A stretch of DNA of 64,000 bases from Saccharibacillus deserti (GTDB taxonomy: Bacteria > Bacillota > Bacilli > Paenibacillales > Paenibacillaceae): assembly GCF_013618475.1 (NCBI RefSeq), contig NZ_JABJVN010000002.1:434001-498000 (forward strand), given 5' to 3'. The translations under genes were made by a program, and so were the position numbers. Of this stretch, positions 53,056-62,082 are shown one piece after another. Position 1 is the stretch's first letter, and every line of letters starts with the position of its first letter. The notes beneath the pieces were generated by a model. That model was not told the origin of the DNA, ran no database searches, and was given only the letters and a program-made list of their open reading frames with translations.

Positions 53056-53299
53056 GCAGGAGCTTTTATGGAGGCGTAATACAGAACTAACTTTATTTTA
53101 TTCAGCAGCTTGTAAAAATGTTAATGATCGTTTATGATAATTTTAGAAATAAAAAAGCGATACTTGTGAAATTTCACGAAATGCTACCGAGAATCCTGAC
53201 GATTTGCAGAAAATTCGGCAGCGTCGAAATATTGTGACGGATTTCACGTGTACGGACGCGAAAATGGTTTAAAATAAGAATATAAAAACAAATGAATAA

Positions 53300-53453
53300 A
53301 GGATCTTCGGGGTAGGGTGAAATTCCCGACCGGCGGTAATGTTCGCTTCTGCGAACCGAGCCCGCGACTCCGGCCGTGTCTTCTCGAAGACGCTGCCGGA
53401 CTGATCTGGTGAAAATCCAGAGCCGACGGTACAGTCCGGATGGGAGAAGATCA
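53300..53453 (+). promoter_or_regulatory. FMN riboswitch (RFN element)
   Basis: The conserved RFN blocks are complete: GGATCTTCGGGGTAGGGTGA, AATTCCCGACCGGCGGT, AGCCCGCGA, GGTGAAAATCCAGAGCCGAC, and CAGTCCGGATGGGAGAAGATC. It binds FMN and stops transcription of the downstream gene when FMN is plentiful. Confidence 0.98.
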
Positions 53454-53562
53454 AGCGCAGACATGCCGGTGCGAGCCGACTGCAGGTTTATTTATGGAAT
53501 CTGCCGCAGGCTACCGCTTCGTATTTGACCTGCCGCTCGACCCTTCGATTGACGTAAAAACC

Positions 53563-53599
53563 GCCCCGAACGCCGGAACTTCCGGCTTCGGGGCTTTTT
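53563..53599 (+). terminator. Expression-platform terminator of the FMN riboswitch
   Basis: GCCCCGAACGCCGGAA and TTCCGGCTTCGGGGC form a long stem with one bulge, then five T residues, 42 bp before the EamA gene. Confidence 0.9.
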
Positions 53600-53640
53600 G
53601 CGCACGGGATCCCCCTTATTCGGATGAGGAGACTAGGGAA

Positions 53641-54645
53641 ATGAAAACCGCCAATCGTAACGACTTTACTCAAGCAAGCACAGGAGGGAACGGATCGTTC
53701 TTTTCCAGAGCCGGAAGCGGCTTCTGGCTAATTGTATTGGGAGCGGCGCTGTGGGGCGTCGATCCGCTGTTCCGGATTCTGCTGCTGGAATCGATGACCT
53801 CTTCGCAGATCGTACTGCTCGAGCATGTGGTGATTGCGCTGTTCGTGGCTCCGATTCTGTGGAAAAACCGTTCGGAATTGAAAGGCCTGGGTCTGCGGCA
53901 TGTCGGCGCTCTGCTGTTTATCTCCTGGGGAGGTTCGGCCCTCGCCACGCTGATGTTTACGCTTGCGCTTCAATATGCCGGAGGCGCGTTTAATACAGTG
54001 CTGCTGCTGCAAAAACTCCAGCCGCTGTTCGCGATCATCCTGGCGCACTTTATGCTTAAAGAAGCGCTGCCTCGCCGCTTCGGTCCGCTGTTCCTGGTCG
54101 CACTGGCGGGAACCTATCTGCTGACTTTCGGCTTTACTTTCCCGGTCGGTCATGCCGGCGAGTTTTTCCAGCTGGGCAGTCTGCTTGCGCTGGGAGCAGC
54201 CGCTCTCTGGGGCGGATCGACGGTTATGGGCCGCTTCATGGTCGGCAAGCTGAAATATGAGACGGTAACCTCGCTGCGCTTCATTCTCGCTCTGCCGTTG
54301 CTGCTGGCGATCACGGCCGGTGAAGGCGCCGCTTGGGCACTGCCCGCCGGCGGCATTGCGCTGACGCTTGTCGGCGTAAACCTGCTGCTCCAGGCCCTGC
54401 TGCCGGGGCTGCTCAGCCTGCTGGCTTATTACAAAGGCCTCAAAACAACCAAAGCGTCGGTCGCCACCCTGGCCGAACTGAGCTTCCCGATGGTCGGGGT
54501 ACTGGTCAACTGGCTGTACGGCGGCGAAGTCGTAACCGCGGCTCAAATCGTCGGATTTATCTTGATCTGGTCGGTCCTGTTCGTGATTTCCCGTCAGCAG
54601 ACGAAAGAGATCGGACCGAATCGTCTGTCTCAACAGGCGGCTTGA
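53641..54645 (+). CDS. EamA/DMT-family transporter, predicted riboflavin/FMN-related
   Basis: This 334 aa protein has about ten membrane helices in two EamA repeats; ALWGVDPLFRI and LWGGSTVMGRF are the repeat starts, and SLLAYYKGLKTTKASVATLAELSFPM is a second-repeat signature. The start is ATG 53641; the open frame upstream covers the riboswitch. DMT carriers move small molecules across the membrane. The FMN riboswitch points to riboflavin or a flavin precursor as substrate; RibN of alpha-proteobacteria is a DMT flavin transporter precedent. The first 20 residues are hydrophilic. Confidence 0.85.
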   Translation: MKTANRNDFTQASTGGNGSFFSRAGSGFWLIVLGAALWGVDPLFRILLLESMTSSQIVLLEHVVIALFVAPILWKNRSELKGLGLRHVGALLFISWGGSALATLMFTLALQYAGGAFNTVLLLQKLQPLFAIILAHFMLKEALPRRFGPLFLVALAGTYLLTFGFTFPVGHAGEFFQLGSLLALGAAALWGGSTVMGRFMVGKLKYETVTSLRFILALPLLLAITAGEGAAWALPAGGIALTLVGVNLLLQALLPGLLSLLAYYKGLKTTKASVATLAELSFPMVGVLVNWLYGGEVVTAAQIVGFILIWSVLFVISRQQTKEIGPNRLSQQAA

Positions 54646-54687
54646 ACAAGAATGAGCCGGCCTCCCGTCCCAAGCCGACGATTGTGC

Positions 54688-54723
54688 GAAACGCCTCCCG
54701 CTTCAAGCGGGAGGCGTTTCTTT
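54688..54723 (+). terminator. Terminator after the EamA gene
   Basis: GAAACGCCTCCCGCTT and its complement (54688-54703 and 54705-54720) form a perfect stem, then TTT. Confidence 0.88.
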
Positions 54724-54848
54724 CGATTTGGGTAAGCTTGCAGTCCGGCGTACGGAACGCAGCGAATCGTTAGCCGTTTTATCTATTTGCCGAACGTATG
54801 TTATGATGAACATATTGAAAACTTTTCACGGAAACGGAGAGAGTCCCT

Positions 54849-55688
54849 ATGAATACACAAGAAACCTGGTCGGCGGCTCGCGCCGACCGTCCGTTTGTCC
54901 GGCTTGTTCCGGACGTGCAGTTCGCACAGTTTGCGGGCGGCAAGTCGCTCAGTTTGAACCTGCTGCTGCCGGCTGCCGATCATCCTGTTCCCCTGATTGT
55001 ATGGATCGTCGGAGGTGCCTGGGTGAGCTGCAACTCGGCCCGCAATCTGCCTCAGTTGGTCCGCTTTGCGGAGCAGGGCTACGCCGTCGCCGCGATCGAA
55101 TACCGCCTTGCGCACGAAGCCCGCTTCCCGGCACAGATCGAAGATGCGAAGAGCGCTGTGCGTTTCCTGCGCGCCAATGCCGATAAATACGGAATCGATG
55201 CCGCTCGCTTCGGCGTATGGGGCCATTCCGCAGGCGGACAGCTGGCTGCGCTGCTCGGCGTAACGGGCGGTTCGCCGGAATTCGAAACGGCCGATCACCT
55301 GCAGCAGTCTACCCGTGTCCAGGCGGTGGTAGATTTCAGCGGGCCGATCGATATCGAACTGGATTTCCAGAGCGAGTTCCATATGCCGGTTATGGCCATG
55401 ATGCTCGGCGGCACAATCCGAATGAAGCCCGAACTTGCCCGCAGCACAAGTCCGATCCCTTATCTCGACGGCCGTGAAGTGCCGCCGTTCCTGATTATGC
55501 ACGGAGACGCGGATACGACCGTTCCGCTGCGCCAGAGCCAACTGCTCCACGATGCGCTGACCGCTTCGGGCGCCGCTTCGGAGTTTTGTATTCTCGAAGG
55601 TACGGGTCATTCGACCGCCGAGATGCTGACCCGCAGCGATGTTCTGGACAAAGTCGGAAGTTTCTTCGATAAGCATCTCAAATCCTGA
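54849..55688 (+). CDS. Alpha/beta hydrolase (esterase/lipase BD-FAE-like)
   Basis: This 279 aa protein has the nucleophile elbow GHSAGGQ (Ser127), Asp222 in HGDADTTVP and His254 in EGTGHST. The usual HGGG oxyanion motif is replaced by VGGAW near residue 54. No signal peptide is present, so it acts in the cytoplasm on an ester, perhaps of a sugar or xenobiotic. GGAGAGAG lies 6 bp before the ATG. It follows the EamA gene by 203 bp and has its own hairpin after it. Confidence 0.88.
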   Translation: MNTQETWSAARADRPFVRLVPDVQFAQFAGGKSLSLNLLLPAADHPVPLIVWIVGGAWVSCNSARNLPQLVRFAEQGYAVAAIEYRLAHEARFPAQIEDAKSAVRFLRANADKYGIDAARFGVWGHSAGGQLAALLGVTGGSPEFETADHLQQSTRVQAVVDFSGPIDIELDFQSEFHMPVMAMMLGGTIRMKPELARSTSPIPYLDGREVPPFLIMHGDADTTVPLRQSQLLHDALTASGAASEFCILEGTGHSTAEMLTRSDVLDKVGSFFDKHLKS

Positions 55689-55730
55689 TCTTACGGGGAC
55701 CGAAGAGAAGGATGCCGTTCCCTTTCGAAT

Positions 55731-55779
55731 CCGCAGCAAAAAGGCAGGGCGAGAATTTCGCCCTGCCTTTTTGCTGCGG
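55731..55779. terminator. Bidirectional terminator, 22 bp perfect stem
   Basis: Arms at 55731-55752 and 55758-55779 are exact complements (CCGCAGCAAAAAGGCAGG...), with A5/T5 runs inside. It separates the converging hydrolase and phospholipase genes. Confidence 0.9.
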
Positions 55780-55815
55780 ACCTTTTTTTGTGCGGGATCG
55801 GATTCGGTTGGCGGA

Positions 55816-57366
55816 TCAGAAGGTCGTAAAGCCCAATCTCATCTGAATGCGGTACACGATATCCTTGAGCCATGTCGTCGCTTCCAGGTGTTCTTCCAGA
55901 TCAAGGGTGTAGGCGGCGCCGTCATTGGTCCAGATCCGCTCGAAGTAACCTTGCACTTCGCCGATCATTTCGCTGTCCGCCGCGCCTTCGACGAACAGAT
56001 CGTTCTCCAGATTGTAATCTTTGAGATTGCGCGGCGTGAAGTTGGTCGAACCGGCCAGCACGCTGCTGTCTCCGTTTTGTCGCTGCACGAAGAGCATCTT
56101 CGTGTGGTATTGCTCTTTGGTCGTGTTGTACCAGCGGATTTCGATCTTGCCCGGCGCCTCGTCGTGGAGCTGTGCGGCAACCGGCCGGTTCGGAATGCCG
56201 ATTTTGTCGCGTCCGAACGCATTTTCGTTGGGATCGAGTACCAGCCGCACTTTGGCACCGCGATCGGCCGCTGCGCTCAATTCCTGGATCACTTTTTTGT
56301 CCGCGAGATAGAACATGCCCATCCAGACCGTATCGCCGGAAGAAGCGCTGCCGATCTCTTTGAGCAGACGGTCATAGACTTTTCCTTCCGTCAGATACTG
56401 GACCGCATATTGTCCCTGCGTTTCTTCGGCGTCGTCCGCCGGATAAGCCGGAAGCGTGCCGCCGCCCGACAGATCGAGAACGGCCTGCTCCGCCTGCAGC
56501 ATATCGCCGATGATCGGACCGCTGACTTCAAGCGCGACATTGGAGTGGTAGGCGCTTGCATCGTGGATGTTGCCGCTCGAGACAAGGGCTCCTTTTTCCG
56601 TAATAAAGGCTTTGCGGTGGTTGGCTTTCACGTTCAGCAGCTTCAAATAAGAACGCAGGGTGATATCCGGTCCGCCGCTTGCCATCAGATTGGGAATGCG
56701 TCCTTCGCCCGACTGGCCGAACCATTGGAAGAAGGTCCGCCATACCGCCGAATACAGGGGAGTCGAATCGCGCAGCGGATCCACATCGGTCATGACGACC
56801 CGGATACCGGCTTTTTTGAGACGTTCCAAAAGGGCATTCGGAGCCGAGCCGTAGTTGGTATTGACCTCATCCGTGATAAACACGATATCGAGGTCGGGAA
56901 CCGCCTGTTTGCGTTCGATCAGCGTACGGGCCAGCTTGGCGCTGACTTCCGGGTACTGCTGGTCTTTGTGGGTATAGTCGTTGAACAGGAACACATCGAT
57001 GACGATAAAACGTTCCGCTTCGCCGATCATCTCGATCGTCCGATCGAAGATTTGCCTGTCCTGGGTGAATTCGCTTGTTTTTGCCGGGTAAGTCAGATCG
57101 TACAGAAAGTCGACGCGGTCCGTCCGATAAACGGGACTCTCGTACGAAATGCCGGCCGGCAGCGGTTTGTTCATCTGGTACAAGACGACGGCCAGCAGCC
57201 ACAGCACACACAAGGCAAGGAAGATCTTCAGGATCCTGCCCCGGGAAAAAGAAAAGCTGCGGCGGCTGCCGCTTTTTGGCCGCTTGTTGGAGGCAGGTCT
57301 TCCCGGTGAAGATCCCCGCATGATCGTACCGCTGCGGTGGGTCGTCCATGATTCTTCGTTGTTCAT
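55816..57366 (-). CDS. Membrane-anchored phospholipase D-like protein with eroded HKD motifs
   Basis: This 516 aa protein has a basic N-terminal tail (1-45), one membrane helix (about 46-64) and two phospholipase D repeats. The motifs are NHRKAFITEKG with GNIHDAS, and YHTKMLFVQ with GSTNFTPRNL. In both, HxK is intact but the aspartate at HxKxxxxD is replaced (Glu and Gln). Catalysis by the two histidines may remain. Canonical members make cardiolipin or cut phosphodiesters at the membrane. GGAAGG lies 10 bp upstream. It is divergent from the PAS kinase. Confidence 0.82.
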   Translation of the reverse strand: MNNEESWTTHRSGTIMRGSSPGRPASNKRPKSGSRRSFSFSRGRILKIFLALCVLWLLAVVLYQMNKPLPAGISYESPVYRTDRVDFLYDLTYPAKTSEFTQDRQIFDRTIEMIGEAERFIVIDVFLFNDYTHKDQQYPEVSAKLARTLIERKQAVPDLDIVFITDEVNTNYGSAPNALLERLKKAGIRVVMTDVDPLRDSTPLYSAVWRTFFQWFGQSGEGRIPNLMASGGPDITLRSYLKLLNVKANHRKAFITEKGALVSSGNIHDASAYHSNVALEVSGPIIGDMLQAEQAVLDLSGGGTLPAYPADDAEETQGQYAVQYLTEGKVYDRLLKEIGSASSGDTVWMGMFYLADKKVIQELSAAADRGAKVRLVLDPNENAFGRDKIGIPNRPVAAQLHDEAPGKIEIRWYNTTKEQYHTKMLFVQRQNGDSSVLAGSTNFTPRNLKDYNLENDLFVEGAADSEMIGEVQGYFERIWTNDGAAYTLDLEEHLEATTWLKDIVYRIQMRLGFTTF

Positions 57367-57573
57367 TGCCGTTCATCCTTCCTTTTGCCGACCGGCCGCT
57401 TGCAAGGCCGCGCTATTTCTATATAACAACAAGCAAGCTAAAATGACGCATCCGGCCCGGAAGAGCGAAGAAAAGAAAGGAGCGGTTTTCTCGAACTCTG
57501 TATTTTGCAAGAAATTTGAGATAATATACGGGTATATAGGCAGCGATATGAGAGAAACGAAAGGGAGTCCGCC

Positions 57574-59484
57574 TTGAAAAACTCACTTGGTTTGTTTGGA
57601 GAAACGTTTGCGGAAAACGATATTTATCGTCCGCTGTTTGTCTATCATCCCGATGCCATCTATGTGATGAACATGGCGGGAGAATTAATCTATGCGAATC
57701 CGGCGACCGAACGCATGATTGGATATACGCTGGCTGAACTGCGATCGATGGATCTGCGCGATCTTTATCAGGAAGGGGAACATCAGCAGAGCATAGCGCG
57801 CCGGATGGAAATGAAGGAAGAGAGACGGCAGGAATTCACGCTGAAACTGATCCGCAAGAACGGCAGCCCGCTGCTTCTGGCGGTGACTTATGTGCCGATC
57901 GAGCAGAACGGCTGCCGGGTCGGTATTTACGGTATTGCGAGGGACATCACGGAAGAAGAAGAGAAAAACCGGAAATTGAGGGAGCAGGAAAGGCTGTACC
58001 GTTCGCTGTTCGAGTACAATCCGGCCGGCGTGCTGTCTTTTGATCCCGAAGGCTGCTGTCTGTCCGTCAATCCGAACCTGGAAGCCATGACCGGTTATGC
58101 GGATGTGGAGCTGTCGGGACAATCGTATGCGCTTTTGTTCCCGTCCGAAACCGCCGAGATGCTGCGAGTGCGGTTTGACCGGGCCCTGAAAGGCAGTTCC
58201 GGCAATTTCGAGACGCGGCTGCTGGGCAAAGACGGACAGCGGATCGATGTGAATCTGACCGTTCTTCCGATCGTAGTCGACGGCGAAGTTCTTGGCGTCT
58301 ATATGATTGCGCTCGACATCACGGAATGGAAAAGACAAATGCAGCGCAGCCGGGAACTGACCGAGCAGTATACTTCGATCTTGAACGCGGTTAAGGAAGG
58401 CATTTACGAAATCAACCGGGAAGGCCGTTCGGTGTTCGTCAATCAGGCGGGAGCCCGGATGCTCGGATACGAAATCGAAGAGTTCCGTAATATGTACAAT
58501 CACGATCTCATTCATCACAGCCGTTCGGATGGCAGCCCTTATCCCCTGGAAGAATGTCCGATTCACCGTTCCATGCGCGAAGGGGTGCCCTGTAGGGTCG
58601 AAGGCGAAGTATTCTGGCGCAAAGACGGTACGAGCTTTCTGGTCGAATATCAGGTGAATCCGCTGTTCGAAAACGGGAGTTCCGCCGGAGCCGTCGTCGT
58701 GTTCCGGGATGTGACCAGCCGCGATGAAATCGTCCGCCAAAAAAACGAAACGCAGCGGGGACTCGCCGAAAAAGCGAAATTCCTGAGTCTGATGAGTCAC
58801 GAAATCCGGACCCCGCTTAACGGCGTGCTCGGCATGACGGAGCTGATGGACGGAACAGGAATGACGGAAGAACAGCAGGAGTATATGGAAGTGCTTCGGC
58901 TCAGCGCCCTCGGTCTGCAGGGAGTGGTCGACCGGATTCTCGACTTTAATGCGGCCGAGAACGGGGCGGCCCGTTTCTTGAAGCAGTCTTTCGACGTCCG
59001 TTTGCTGCTGGAAGAAGCGGTCGGGAATTTTTCCGTTCAGGCGGAAGCCTCCGGGGTGGAACTGGATGTTCGGATCGACGAGAAATTCCCGCCCGAACTT
59101 GTCGGCGATGCCGACAAACTTCGGCGGGTGGTGATCGGACTGATCGGCAACGCGGTCAAATTCACGCCGCGAGGCTCCGTAAGCGTCTTGGCGGAGTGCC
59201 TGATTCGCCCCCGGACGGGTGTGGGCGAGCTGACCCGCTGTGTGCTCAAAGTCGAAGTGCGTGATACGGGAATCGGCATTCCTGCGGATAAAATGGCGCT
59301 TTTGTTCCAGCCTTTCTCGCAGATCCATTCCGCGCTGGACCGGAAGTACGAAGGGACGGGCCTCGGGCTTGCGATCTGCAAACGCTGGATCGACCGTATG
59401 GGAGGAACCATTTGGGCCGAGAGCCGGGAAGGGGCCGGGTCGACTTTTGCGTTCACCCTGCCTATGCTGTACGACGAGGACTGA
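57574..59484 (+). CDS. PAS-domain sensor histidine kinase
   Basis: This 636 aa kinase starts at TTG 57574 after GGGAG. It has three PAS domains (about 15-125, 140-255 and 265-385), each followed by a DITE/DVTSR linker, then the H-box with His409 (LMSHEIRTPLNGVLG), N-box (IGNAVKFTPRG), and G-boxes (DTGIGIP, GTGLGL). There is no membrane helix, so it is cytoplasmic and probably binds a ligand or senses redox state. No response regulator gene adjoins it. Orphan kinases of this type often feed into the sporulation phosphorelay; that is inference. Confidence 0.92.
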   Translation: MKNSLGLFGETFAENDIYRPLFVYHPDAIYVMNMAGELIYANPATERMIGYTLAELRSMDLRDLYQEGEHQQSIARRMEMKEERRQEFTLKLIRKNGSPLLLAVTYVPIEQNGCRVGIYGIARDITEEEEKNRKLREQERLYRSLFEYNPAGVLSFDPEGCCLSVNPNLEAMTGYADVELSGQSYALLFPSETAEMLRVRFDRALKGSSGNFETRLLGKDGQRIDVNLTVLPIVVDGEVLGVYMIALDITEWKRQMQRSRELTEQYTSILNAVKEGIYEINREGRSVFVNQAGARMLGYEIEEFRNMYNHDLIHHSRSDGSPYPLEECPIHRSMREGVPCRVEGEVFWRKDGTSFLVEYQVNPLFENGSSAGAVVVFRDVTSRDEIVRQKNETQRGLAEKAKFLSLMSHEIRTPLNGVLGMTELMDGTGMTEEQQEYMEVLRLSALGLQGVVDRILDFNAAENGAARFLKQSFDVRLLLEEAVGNFSVQAEASGVELDVRIDEKFPPELVGDADKLRRVVIGLIGNAVKFTPRGSVSVLAECLIRPRTGVGELTRCVLKVEVRDTGIGIPADKMALLFQPFSQIHSALDRKYEGTGLGLAICKRWIDRMGGTIWAESREGAGSTFAFTLPMLYDED

Positions 59485-59535
59485 AGAAGGCGGGGCAAGC
59501 TCGGAACAGGCGGTAAGCCGATGTGCGGAACAAGC

Positions 59536-59578
59536 AAAAAGCGGCGCTTCGATCGTATGGATCGAAGCGCCGCTTTTT
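59536..59578. terminator. Bidirectional terminator between the PAS kinase and degV
   Basis: A perfect 19 bp stem (59536-59554 and 59560-59578) with A5 and T5 at its ends lies between converging genes. Confidence 0.9.
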
Positions 59579-59597
59579 CCCGATTTGCAAGCCGGTA

Positions 59598-60446
59598 TTA
59601 TTGGGTTTTGGCGTACATCAAGCCGACCGTTCCCGGTCCGCAGTGAGTCGAAATGACACAACCGGCGGTGCAGAGCAGCACTTCTTCCGCGCCCGTTTCC
59701 CGAAGGATGGTGTCGCGCAGACGAAGAGCGTCTTCTTCGGCGTCCGCATGCACGACGACGACGGGACCGTCCAGCTTTTCTTTGTTGGCCAGCAGGTTTT
59801 GCAGCATTTTATCAAGCGCTTTTTCGCGCTTGCCGCGAACCTTGTAGGCCGGCGCCATCGTGCCGTCGATAACCTTGATGATCGGACGAATACTCAACAG
59901 ACTGCCGATCAGATTCTGCATCCCCGAACAGCGGCCGCCTTTGTGCAGGTATTCCAGCGTATCGATCGCAAATTCGGTCTCCACCAGCGGACGTTCGCGT
60001 TCCAGCATATGTACGATTTCCGGAACGGCCATCCCGGATTCGGCCGCGCGGGCCGCCCGCAGAACGAGCAGTCCGATCGCGGTGGAGAGATTGAGCGAAT
60101 CGAAGACGGTGACACGGCCGGGTTCGAAATCTTCGGAAGCGATAAGCGCGTTTTGATAAGTGGACGACAGTTCGGACGAGAGGCCGATGTACAAAATACG
60201 CTCCCCGTTATCCAGATGGGGGGCGAAAGCCCGGCTGAAATCGGCCGGCGAAGGAGCCGCGGACTTGGGAAGCTTGCCCTGCCGGGCGACTTTATCGAAC
60301 AGCCGGGCCGGTGTCAGATCGATGCCGTCCCGGTAGGTCTGATCTTCGAATACGACGTACAGCGGAACGATCTCGATGCCGTACTGCTTCAGCAGCCCGG
60401 CGGGAAGGTCGCTTGTGCTATCGGAAAAAATTCGGATGTTGGACAT
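59598..60446 (-). CDS. DegV-family fatty-acid-binding protein
   Basis: This 282 aa protein starts at ATG 60446, 6 bp after AAGGAG; the long frame to 60614 lacks support. FSDSTSDLP, LSSELSSTYQNA and IDTLEYLHKGGR are DegV signatures. DegV (FakB) proteins bind a fatty acid and present it to the kinase FakA for phosphorylation. FakA is not in this window. The gene is single and ends at a bidirectional terminator. The bound acid is unknown. Confidence 0.93.
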   Translation of the reverse strand: MSNIRIFSDSTSDLPAGLLKQYGIEIVPLYVVFEDQTYRDGIDLTPARLFDKVARQGKLPKSAAPSPADFSRAFAPHLDNGERILYIGLSSELSSTYQNALIASEDFEPGRVTVFDSLNLSTAIGLLVLRAARAAESGMAVPEIVHMLERERPLVETEFAIDTLEYLHKGGRCSGMQNLIGSLLSIRPIIKVIDGTMAPAYKVRGKREKALDKMLQNLLANKEKLDGPVVVVHADAEEDALRLRDTILRETGAEEVLLCTAGCVISTHCGPGTVGLMYAKTQ

Positions 60447-60653
60447 ATTCATCTCCTTGTAACCGCTCCCGTACGCTTTGAAAGCAGGCGGGCGAAATAA
60501 GCGAAAATAGGGCTTTTTCCAAACGGGAAGCCGCTCCGTTAACAGTATAGCACGATCTGCATCGATTCGGCAGGCAAAGAGCCGCCGCCCGAGTGGCGCC
60601 GGCCCTTTGTTCAAACCGAAACGATCAAACCGTCGGAAAATCGGGAATACGGC

Positions 60654-61235
60654 TTACAGTCCCGCTCCGCCCATCACCGTGGCAAATACGATAAATCCGC
60701 CGCCGCCGAGCAGGCACAGGCCGTTCAGAATCGTGCCGATGACCGGGAATACCTTTTTGCGATCTTTGGATACCAGACCCACGATTCCGAGAATAACCCC
60801 GACCAGGTTCAGAACGGCCGCGCCCAAAATGCTCAACAGCAGAACCAGGGCGCCGACGCCGAATCCCATCAGCTGTTCTTCGGTCGCCGTGTAAGGATCG
60901 AGCGTCGTGCCCATTTCGCTGAACGAATAGGCGACGCCTATCGCGGCAACGAAAAACACGACGTACAAGGCGATCGAGACCAGAGACAAAACGAACGAAG
61001 CGATACCGACTCCCGAATGCTTCAACCGTCCCGGAAGACGGTCGTCGCGCGGAAATTCGTCATAAGGACTGAACGGGGGATTGATCCGCTCGTCGTAGCT
61101 GCGTCCATCCGGATCGCTGCGGTAGGGATCTCCGGCATTGGGCTGTCCGAATTCATTGCGTTCGGGTTCTTTGCGAAGATCCGGACCGCCCGGGCGGGAG
61201 TTCGGATCGTCCGAAGGTGGAAAACGATTGTCCAT
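60654..61235 (-). CDS. DUF4190-like membrane protein
   Basis: This 193 aa protein has a disordered, charged N-terminal half (residues 1-75, rich in D/P/R/S) and four membrane segments (about 76-100, 123-145, 147-158 and 165-190) with G-rich helix packing. The KKVFPVIGTILNGL region is DUF4190-like. AAAGGAGAG precedes the ATG. Function is unknown. It is transcribed by itself in the direction of the degV gene, 207 bp ahead of it. Confidence 0.75.
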   Translation of the reverse strand: MDNRFPPSDDPNSRPGGPDLRKEPERNEFGQPNAGDPYRSDPDGRSYDERINPPFSPYDEFPRDDRLPGRLKHSGVGIASFVLSLVSIALYVVFFVAAIGVAYSFSEMGTTLDPYTATEEQLMGFGVGALVLLLSILGAAVLNLVGVILGIVGLVSKDRKKVFPVIGTILNGLCLLGGGGFIVFATVMGGAGL

Positions 61236-61521
61236 ACGGCAACTCTCCTTTATTTGGAAGCTTTTACGTGATTACTCTTTCATATCCTGCTGCAAAAAGC
61301 AACCCTGAATCGCAGGCTTTCCGTTATTACGGCAGCCGGACCAAACGGTTTCATTTCTATTACCCGCCGCAAGCGGACCAAGAAGGCAAAAAGGTGAAGT
61401 TTGCGGCTTTTTCTGGTTTTTCGGAGGGGCAGCCTCTATAATGAAAGTCGATTTACAGCCGCGCGGGCTCCGGATTTCCGGACCGCCGCGTCTGTCCGAC
61501 TTCAGGGAAAAGAGGGATTCC

Positions 61522-61905
61522 ATGCAAAGGAAAATTGCGGTTATCGCTTGTGTCCTGGCGATGATCGGCGTTGGATTGGGGGCTTTCGGCAGCCACATGC
61601 TGGGCGATAAGATCGGCGCCGGCTCGTTGGAGACTTTTCAAACCGGTATCCAATATCACTTCATTCATGCGTTGGCGATGCTGATCGTGGCCGTTGCCAT
61701 GGGCGTATGGGGCGAATCGCGGCGCCTGGCCTGGGCAGCCTGGCTGTTCCTGGCCGGGATCGTGATGTTCTCCGGCAGTCTGTATCTGCTCAGCACGACC
61801 GGCTTGCGGATCTTCGGTCCGATTACGCCGCTTGGCGGCGCAGCTTTTATTGCCGGCTGGATCGTGTTTGCTTTGGCCGCGGGCCAAAAAAACGCTTCGC
61901 ACTGA
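61522..61905 (+). CDS. DUF423 small membrane protein
   Basis: This 127 aa protein has four membrane segments; GLGAFGSHML near the start and FSGSLYLLSTTG are DUF423 signatures, present in YwdK-type proteins. The start is ATG 61522; the frame to 61441 has no ribosome site. A TATAAT at 61437-61442 suggests a promoter, with a weak -35. Function unknown, probably a membrane transporter-like or channel-like protein. Confidence 0.88.
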   Translation: MQRKIAVIACVLAMIGVGLGAFGSHMLGDKIGAGSLETFQTGIQYHFIHALAMLIVAVAMGVWGESRRLAWAAWLFLAGIVMFSGSLYLLSTTGLRIFGPITPLGGAAFIAGWIVFALAAGQKNASH

Positions 61906-61942
61906 AGCTTCCGGCGAAAGGGTCCGGAAAGGGAAGCAGCCC

Positions 61943-61982
61943 AAAAACCGGGTATCCGCCGCATGGCGGGTACCCGGTTTTT
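61943..61982. terminator. Bidirectional terminator after the DUF423 gene
   Basis: AAAAACCGGGTA and TACCCGGTTTTT arms with inner CCGCC/GGCGG pairing form a long stem between converging genes. Confidence 0.88.
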
Positions 61983-62082
61983 GGTAAGAAAAAGCCGGAA
62001 CCAAGGCGAATCCGGCGGCATATAAAAAGATAAAGCATCGACCCGGCCGATCGGCGATCCGGCCCGGGGAGAAGAGGCGGTC

